From: Oscheius sp. JU75
Taxonomy: Eukaryota > Nematoda > Chromadorea > Rhabditida > Rhabditidae
Assembly: GCA_037178855.1 (NCBI GenBank)
Contig: JASJZC010000001.1
Span: 8,866,001-8,930,000, forward strand
Reading direction: 5' to 3'
Length of the DNA stretch: 64,000 nucleotides
The notes under the pieces were generated by a model. That model was not told the origin of the DNA. It saw only the letters and a program-made list of their open reading frames with translations, and ran no database searches. The translations under genes were made by a program, and so were the position numbers. Positions 57,884-64,000 of the stretch are shown in pieces. Each line of letters begins with the position of its first letter. Position 1 is the stretch's first letter.

Positions 57884-59129
57884 TCAAACAGAGTACTGAA
57901 TGGTGGCTCTCTCCTTCAGAATATAGAAGGTGTTCATGTTGCCGATCATCTTGACCGGAGTTGTCGTCAGTTTGATATCTCTAGCACGAGTATTTAGGGG
58001 ACCTCCGGTTACATAGGTGAATTCAGCAGTGTTGTCGTCCAATTCGTTCAGATGAGTGACAGTAATGGGGCTAGAGCCGTCCTTATCGCTGATGATAGTA
58101 ACAGCTCCAGCTCTGGTGCCATCACCGTTCAAAAGATGTGTCTGCGAGTGATCTTCTCTATCGATAGGAGCGTAAGTGACGTAGTGGGCTTTAAGATTAA
58201 CGATATCTGGAAAGACTGTCTTGGAAGAAGGAGAACCTACTGGATTGATCGGTGACCAGGATGGCTCCGTGATTCATTCCATATACGGGCCTGGCCACGT
58301 ATAGTTGAACGTTGCGGCTCTTGAACTTCAGACTGTCGGACAACAGCCTGAAAGCTGGTATTTTAGGAAAATAGCGCGCCAAGTGTGAATTCCCGATGTC
58401 TTAATGTAGACTCATGACTCACGTTCCAACCAGTATTCCGTTGTCGTAGGCGAATACATTGTTCAAAAGCTGATAGGTTTCGGGGTACGCATAGGCGGTC
58501 TTGACGTCGACGATACTAGACAGCGAGTTGAGATTGTAAGTCTGTCCCTCTTTCAGATCAACAGTGTAGAGGACGGCGGAAGAAGAGTCAGTCGAAGTGG
58601 TGACAGTCTGAACGACGTTCTGCCCGCGGAGATCTCAAAGAGTCGTTATTTGGCGAAAGGGATTTAAACTGACTCTTCTGAAGAGTGATACTGATTTGAA
58701 CCTTCATGTTGGTGTTGACGTAGGACTGGAAGTTGACCGAGAAGGCTTGAGGCCATGCGAGCGTCGAGTTGAAGACTCTGTAGTCACCGTTAGAGGAGGC
58801 CCCCCTTAAATAGTATGATTTTGTTACTTTCAACTAGACTTACATGATCTGAGCGTAGCCGGAAATGTCATTGATGATGACCGACTCTCCTCCACTCTTC
58901 ATCATGTCCTGTCCGATGACCGAAGTGTAGGCAAACTGACCGGCAGGGACATTGAACTGAACCGTCTCTTAGAACAAAACAACCCGAAACTCACCGTGTA
59001 GGTGCAGAATTGACTGTCAGCCAGAGCGGTCAGAGGAAGAGAGTAAGGTCCATTCAGATTGATGGTCTGGGTGACACAAGGGGTCTTGGCTAAAGCGCCG
59101 GCAATAAGAACAAACAGTCCAAGAAGCAT
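57884..59129 (-). CDS. Secreted protein with nematode CUB-like domain
   Basis: Six exons: 59129-58995, 58965-58844, 58804-58674, 58633-58423, 58347-58237, 58157-57884. All phases agree; 327 aa. Signal peptide MLLGLFVLIAGALA. The mature protein begins KTPCVTQTINLNGPY. The first 120 residues (two Cys, FNVPAGQFAYTS, NDISGYAQIM, SVNFQSYVNTNMKVQISITL) fit the CUB-like fold of secreted nematode proteins that are often induced by infection. The rest repeats beta-type patterns (LYVARPVYGMNHGAILVTD; HLNELDDNTAEFTYVTGG) with no further Cys, perhaps a second CUB-like domain. No transmembrane helix or GPI tail. Function unknown. The acceptors at 58965 and 58633 (AAGAG, TTGAG) are weak and chosen because they alone preserve the frame. 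Confidence 0.75.
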
Positions 59130-59173
59130 GATATCCGAGCAATTCCTCAAGAGACTACCTTTTAAAGCAGCTC

Positions 59174-59395
59174 TTATCTTCTTTTCATCATTTGAACTGC
59201 GGCTTTGCTTGCGTCGTTTCCGTTAGCAAAGTCATTCCAATTGTCATCCGAGTGGGATGTTGGTTTTGTGTTTACGGGTGTGGCAGTGGGACGATTTTTA
59301 TGGGATTCTAAATAGTTGCCCTCCCTAGAGAAAAAACTGAAATTTTCCACTTCGTATGCCCACGTAGTTTTACAGAGGTCAGATTCATCTGCCAT
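59174..59395 (-). CDS. Small hydrophilic ORF, 73 aa
   Basis: ATG-to-TAA frame starting MADESDLCKTTWAYEVENF and ending KAAVQMMKRR. Asn/Ser/Asp-rich, no signal peptide, no known family. It ends 44 bp upstream of the CUB-like gene start on the same strand, so it could also be upstream leader sequence. A real peptide or chance frame cannot be told apart here. Confidence 0.3.
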   Translation of the reverse strand: MADESDLCKTTWAYEVENFSFFSREGNYLESHKNRPTATPVNTKPTSHSDDNWNDFANGNDASKAAVQMMKRR

Positions 59396-59965
59396 TCATT
59401 CTTTGCCCCAACCTCGTCATTCTGCTCCACGATGTCTACTCTTTATCAGAAACTGATTGGAGGTGCAAAACCGCAGTGATAACTAGCAAATCAGTTCGAG
59501 CCAATCTAGTTCTGCTCAAAAGTCTCTCTGTCTGTCTGAAGCCCTACCTACGAACGCGACGGACTCAAACATGTGAACAGGGTAAAGTGGGAGAGAAAGA
59601 TCTGATGGGTTGACAGAAGGGAATACAAAGAGGACAGATCACAAGTAAATAGGGTATAATGGTCATCAATGCCCCTATGGGGATTGCTAGTATTCAAGAA
59701 CACCGTCAGGATCGCAAGCCTAGAGAAAACTTCAGTCAGCGCGCAGTAAACATTTGGCCGTGGAGGTCATTTTTCTCCCCCTGAGAAGACAATATTTCTC
59801 ACGGACAATTTCTCCCAATCCTGTATACAACTCTCTTTCGTCGACGTCCCAGATGGCAGTAGAAGATTATGGGCGCACCGCGATCTTGTGACAAGAGGAA
59901 AACCGGTAGCCATTATGAAATGAGTTCGAACCCGCGTGGCCTCGGAAGTCGACCGTATCGGCTGG
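59396..59965. other. Region upstream of myo-inositol oxygenase
   Basis: About 570 bp without a supportable gene; probably promoter region of the myo-inositol oxygenase gene. Confidence 0.4.
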
Positions 59966-59973
59966 CATAAAAG
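59966..59973 (+). promoter_or_regulatory. TATA-like box of the myo-inositol oxygenase gene
   Basis: CATAAAAG lies 47-54 bp before the ATG at 60020, leaving room for a short leader; no acceptor stands just before the ATG, so this gene may use a conventional promoter and untrimmed 5' end. Confidence 0.45.
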
Positions 59974-60019
59974 GAACGAGTTGGGGTCAGTCGGACTCAC
60001 AGCCGCCTCTCGTCTCATC

Positions 60020-61068
60020 ATGAAGATTCTCGTCCAAGAAGATCCCGAAAAGCAGTTGCGAGTCTACGAGGAGATACCTCAGGACAGGATCCAAGAACGC
60101 GTCAAGAACCACTACTACCGTCAACACAAGTACCAGACTGTTGACTTCGTCAAGCAGATGGTAGGGTTTATTCGAATGCTTCAAACATCTGTTTAGCACA
60201 AGAAATGGCTCGGCTTCGACCACCGCAAGATGCCGATTCTTAAGTGTCTGGACATTCTGGCAACTTTTCTTGACGAGAGTGATCCCGATGTCGACGAGGC
60301 CAACCTGATCCACGCCTATCAGACTGCCGAGAAGATCCGAACTGCTCACCCCGATAAGCCATGGATGCACTTGGCTGGTCTAGTTCACGAGTGAGTTTCG
60401 ATCTCCTTCAGCACCCAGTAGTCTTTGTTTAATCCTGACCATTCCCATTTCAGTCTCGGAAAGGTCATGTCTGTATGGGGCGAGGAGCAATGGGCCGTGA
60501 CTGGCGATACCTATCCTGTCGGCTGTGCTCCCTCCTCCGAAATAGTCTACGGTCTGAAGAGCTTCGAAGGGAACCCGGATCTGGAGAATGATGTCTACAA
60601 GACGGAGCTCGGAATCTACAAGCCAGAGTGTGGAATGGAGAATCTCTTGATGACCTGGAGCCACGATGAGTATCTGTATCAGGTTCTGGTCAATCATGGC
60701 TCGACTCTCCCGGAAGAAGCTCTCTATGCCATCAGGTCTGTTCTGTTCCCTCATATTCAGATGTCTCTTTAGATTCCATTCGTTTTACCCCTACCACAAT
60801 AAGGGTGCTTACAAGCAGTTTGAGACTGACAAGGACAGAACCATGATGGAGGCCTTGTTGATGTTAAAGTGAGTTTTTTTCTGGTATCAGCTGATCTTTT
60901 GAGTGGAGGGAAATTTTCTAAATTGCCCAGAAAGAATCCGAATAAGAAGCATTGTTCAGTGACTGTGACCTATATTCGAAGGTCGACTCGAAGCCCGATA
61001 TCGACTCTCTTCGACCTTACTACCAGAGTCTCATCGATCAGTATATTCCAGGAGATGTCGCCTTTTAG
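60020..61068 (+). CDS. MIOX: Myo-inositol oxygenase
   Basis: Five exons: 60020-60160, 60197-60390, 60454-60735, 60773-60868, 60960-61068; 273 aa, all in phase (family about 285). The enzyme oxidises myo-inositol to D-glucuronate at a di-iron centre in the cytosol, the first committed step of inositol breakdown. All six iron ligands are present at a constant offset of 12 from the human numbering: His86 (IHAYQTAE), His111 and Asp112 (LVHDLGK), His182 (TWSHDEY), His208 (RFHSFYPYH) and Asp241 (NDCDLYSK). Also conserved: DESDPDVD, EEQWAVTGDTYPVGC and RPYYQSLIDQY. The N-terminus is about 12 residues shorter than human. It should be active. Confidence 0.96.
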
Positions 61069-61979
61069 AATACTTTATGAACCAACACCAATGAACATCT
61101 TATAACTCTTACAGTGTATTCACAATTGATGTTATCCGCGATTAGAGTCAAAGGAATAGAAAATGGCGGACCATTGAGGACAGCCTGCGGAGCAGTTGAC
61201 TTTGTCCAAAGACATTGGAGCTGCCTGACTCCAATGAGGAAGAAAAGACCAAGAGGACCGAAAAGACCAGAAGCTCAGAATACCATTAGATCCGTCAGAC
61301 TGTCTTTTAGCCTTCTCTTATCATAGTTTGAGCCTACTATAACAGCATCCAAGCCGGCTATAACTTATTGAATAAATCCAGCTATTGGCCTTTTTTAACG
61401 AGACTTTGTCAGCTGGCAATTAACCTGCTCAGATCCTAGATGGCAAATTGCTGCTTTTCTTCGACATACTGACTATCTTCTCTCTACTACTAAAGTGCTA
61501 TGGTGTCCGTCTGTCCGTGTGTCACCACGAGAAAAAAGCTGACAAAACATGTCATGTCAAGAATAAAGTTGACAAGTCAGCTTTTGGGAAACTTGGGAAC
61601 TTAGGATATGGGAGAAGCGGCGCAGCCGCCTGTTGTCAATGCTAAGTCAAGACTAAGGGACGGCTGGTTGGAAGTGAAAAAGCAACAGTTTCCGGGATCT
61701 CCCGCAGATTTCTACAGCGTCGAAGTAGTTCTCCAACTGACCAGTTGATCTTTGTCTCTGCTATAGGTTGTGAGCAGAAGCACATATTGTGACTCTCACA
61801 TTTCATTACGACGGACGAAAGATTAAAGCGGGCGGAGAGCCACGTTCTCTATATGTAGACATATTGAGTGGGATAAAAGGACTCTCGTGGAATGGTTCGA
61901 ACCACTTTCGTCCTCTATCAGAGACTCCTTATCTGCTCATGTATGCTGTGACCCCCATTCATTTGTTATTTCGAGCCAG
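61069..61979. other. Spacer between myo-inositol oxygenase and the glucosyltransferase
   Basis: About 0.9 kb; no gene supportable. Short plus-strand frames are basic or Cys-rich but isolated. Confidence 0.4.
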
Positions 61980-63685
61980 ATGATCTGGCTTCTCCTTTCT
62001 CTCCCCTCTGCTCTCAGCCTCAGTGCCATCTGCTTCGGAGAATTGAGACTCAATCTCCCCGTACGTTATCTTCACATTCAACTGGTAGAAGATGGACATA
62101 ACCTGACAGAGTCCAGAGGTCCAATCGCATTCTCTCTTGATTTACCAAGGTTCGCACAGTATTATTGGTTTGGAACAGGGTTTCAGTAACGATTACGTTG
62201 CGAATGTACTGGACCGAGGTGATGGCATGTACATTTTCCGCCTACAACTCACTGGATCGCAGCCTCGATTTGTTGTCAGACTGTCTTGGAACGCAGAAGA
62301 CATCTGTGGTGGTCCTCTTACTATTCTAGGTCACGGTATGTCTTCTACTTGGTCTAAAACAGATCAGATGAACGGTACCTAACGGCTGAAAACTGTGACT
62401 GTCCGATTCCCATGAAGAATTGGTTGAAACAGGCAGACTGTCCGCTGGAACCATGGGTATATCCCTCTCAAGAATGGGACAATAGTCAAATTTAGATAGA
62501 GCAAGACCTCGAACGGTTCCCTATAATCGACTTCCCTGGCGTTCTTAACACGTCGAGAGAGTTGTGGGCACAGGCGGAACATTCCCGAACGTATTCCTGG
62601 TGTCACTACCAGATTTTCAACAACAGGGTAAGTTTAGAAATTTTGTAGTAACAGACTTTAAGGCTTATCGAAGCTGCTATGGGGAATACGTCGGGTTTCG
62701 GTCATTTCTCGACAATACTCTAGCTTCACTCCTAAGGAAAATGGCCGTGCCAAACACGGAATTTCTCTTCAATCTAGGAGACTACCCTTTGTCGCTTCCT
62801 CAAGACGTGAGTCATCCTCGTGAACAGCCTGAACACACGTCCAGAATGTTCCAATGATTTCTTGGTGCGGCTCGGGCTCGACTCTCGATCTGGTTCTTCC
62901 CACCTATACTTTCAGTGGCCAAGTCTTTGACTACGGGATGAATGAGCCCAATATGCACTTTTCTGGTGACCCGATTCCTTGGAGTCAAAAGCTAGATAGG
63001 GCTGTGTTTCGAGGAAGAGATTCGGACCAGCTACGATTGCATTTGGCTCGACTCTCGGAAGAGGATCCGGGAGGGATTGTAGACGCTGGCATCACTGCTT
63101 ACTTCTTCTTTTCCGAGGCGGAACACAGTCCGAGAAAGGAGCGAATGCGCTTCGAAGACTTCTTCAAAGTGAGATACTTCCCTCCCACAGTAAACAGCCA
63201 ATCAGTACAAATATGTTCTCTCGGTAGATGGTACTGTGGCTGCCTATCGGTTCCCGACTCTTCTAGCTGGTTCTTCAGTCATCTTCAAGTCGGACTCGGA
63301 ATATTATGAGCACTTTTATAGGAATCTGGAGCCGTACGTTCATTACATTCCTTTCAATAGGGAAAACATCTTGGACAGACTGGAATGGGCAGGAAAAAGA
63401 GATCACAATGAGGTCAGGTTCAGAAAGAAGGTCATAGCCAATTGTTGCAGACTCTGAAAGCCCAAAGACAGTTTGTTTTGGATCATCTGCAGCCGAAAAA
63501 CTTCTTCTGCTACCTTTCCAGATTTTTTGAGGTTTACTCACTGTTTATCCTTTTTAAATCCTTTATAGAGCTACACAAAACGACTGCGAAGCGCTCCTAC
63601 CTTCTTGGCAGACGGAATGTCTCCAGCTGATGGTCTTTTTGTAAAGTGTAACTGTGATAAACGTGGTAGAAATGAAGAGCTGTGA
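61980..63685 (+). CDS. KDELC/POGLUT2-3-type protein O-glucosyltransferase (GT90), ER luminal
   Basis: Nine exons: 61980-62149, 62187-62329, 62368-62456, 62496-62627, 62663-62806, 62845-63168, 63206-63412, 63451-63531, 63569-63685. All in phase; 468 aa. Signal peptide MIWLLLSLPSALSLSA. A filamin-type Ig domain follows (YLHIQLVEDGHNL to GGPLTIL, about residues 27-105), then ENCDCP and the CAP10/GT90 domain. GT90 motifs include LFNLGDYPLSL, MISWCGSGSTLDLVLPTY, DRAVFRGRDSDQLRLHLARL, VDGTVAAYRFPTLLAGSS and YYEHFYRNLEPYVHYIP. The family adds O-glucose to EGF repeats of Notch-type and fibrillin proteins in the ER. The C-terminus CNCDKRGRNEEL keeps the CxC of the human proteins and ends NEEL, a variant of the KDEL retrieval signal. 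Confidence 0.95.
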
Positions 63686-64000
63686 TAATAATTCCCCTAC
63701 TTGTTTGAAGTCCCGCCGAAAAAAGGCCGATTTTTTAATGCAGCATTGCTATTTCGGCCTCATTTTGCTGTATTCCTTCTTTTTTTTCCTGGAAATCGTT
63801 GGAAATTGTATACAGAAAATGTTAGGCTGCAAGAAATGCGTCAGCCGCTCTCGTTGGCGCAGATAAAGGATTGGGCCAACTTACACGTCCATGCTGCTGT
63901 TTTCCTTGTTGTTTTTGTATATTCCGACATTTCTTCCTTCCTTCCTTTATCTATTTCTGCTATCTTCTTTGTTGCAAAACAGTCCATTTTCAGACGATGA
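63686..64000. other. 3' flank of the glucosyltransferase gene
   Basis: No gene recognised in the last 315 bp; open frames here are T-rich and without features. Confidence 0.4.

Noticed and set aside
1-64000. CRISPR arrays, bacterial operons, intact viral genomes
   Set aside because: No evenly spaced identical repeats, no Shine-Dalgarno-led gene runs, and genes have spliceosomal introns throughout; the only mobile-element coding is the broken integrase at 51350-52560.

Overview
The window is nuclear DNA of an animal, most likely a nematode. Genes are split by many very short introns (often 39-50 bp) with TTTCAG-type acceptors. Several genes have an acceptor just upstream of their start codon, as expected for spliced-leader trans-splicing. 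Several families are nematode-typical: a tandem PMP3/UPF0057 trio, a CX-module-like membrane protein, a CUB-like secreted protein, a four-helix membrane protein and an astacin. I cannot name the species. Exon models below were built by hand from splice sites and reading-frame phase; most add up exactly to an open protein.

Layout. 1-17 kb: zinc-finger exons of a ZFHX/zfh-2 transcription factor (minus, 3421-4590; the gene continues outside), then a gene desert of more than 12 kb rich in GA microsatellites. 17.2-19.8 kb: an inverted, broken copy of a PP1-like phosphatase, the intact PP1-like gene, and a complete selenocysteine tRNA with its own TATA box. 20-24 kb: a decayed coiled-coil locus, a coiled-coil RING protein and a CX-module-like type I membrane protein. 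23.7-27 kb: three tandem PMP3 genes (minus). 27.3-31.5 kb: a TMEM41/VTT protein and a complete dystrobrevin, 121 bp apart and operon-like. 33.8-39.9 kb: an unresolved gene, an orphan single-pass membrane protein and a four-TM protein. 43.1-45.5 kb: an astacin metalloprotease with an extra exon inside its catalytic domain. 46.4-50.8 kb: a four-CUB protein with a GPI-type tail. 51.3-52.6 kb: a decayed integrase of the KRBA2/SCAND3 type. 53.8-56.4 kb: an LBP/BPI lipid-binding protein. 56.7-59.1 kb: an orphan gene and a CUB-like secreted protein. 60.0-61.1 kb: myo-inositol oxygenase. 62.0-63.7 kb: a KDELC/POGLUT2-3-type protein O-glucosyltransferase.

The genes do not form one pathway; this is an ordinary mixed chromosomal neighbourhood. 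Between and inside the genes are repeat families recognisable by comparing copies: tRNA-derived elements, short foldback elements, and a dispersed hairpin-ended element. I found no CRISPR array, bacterial operon or evident virus.
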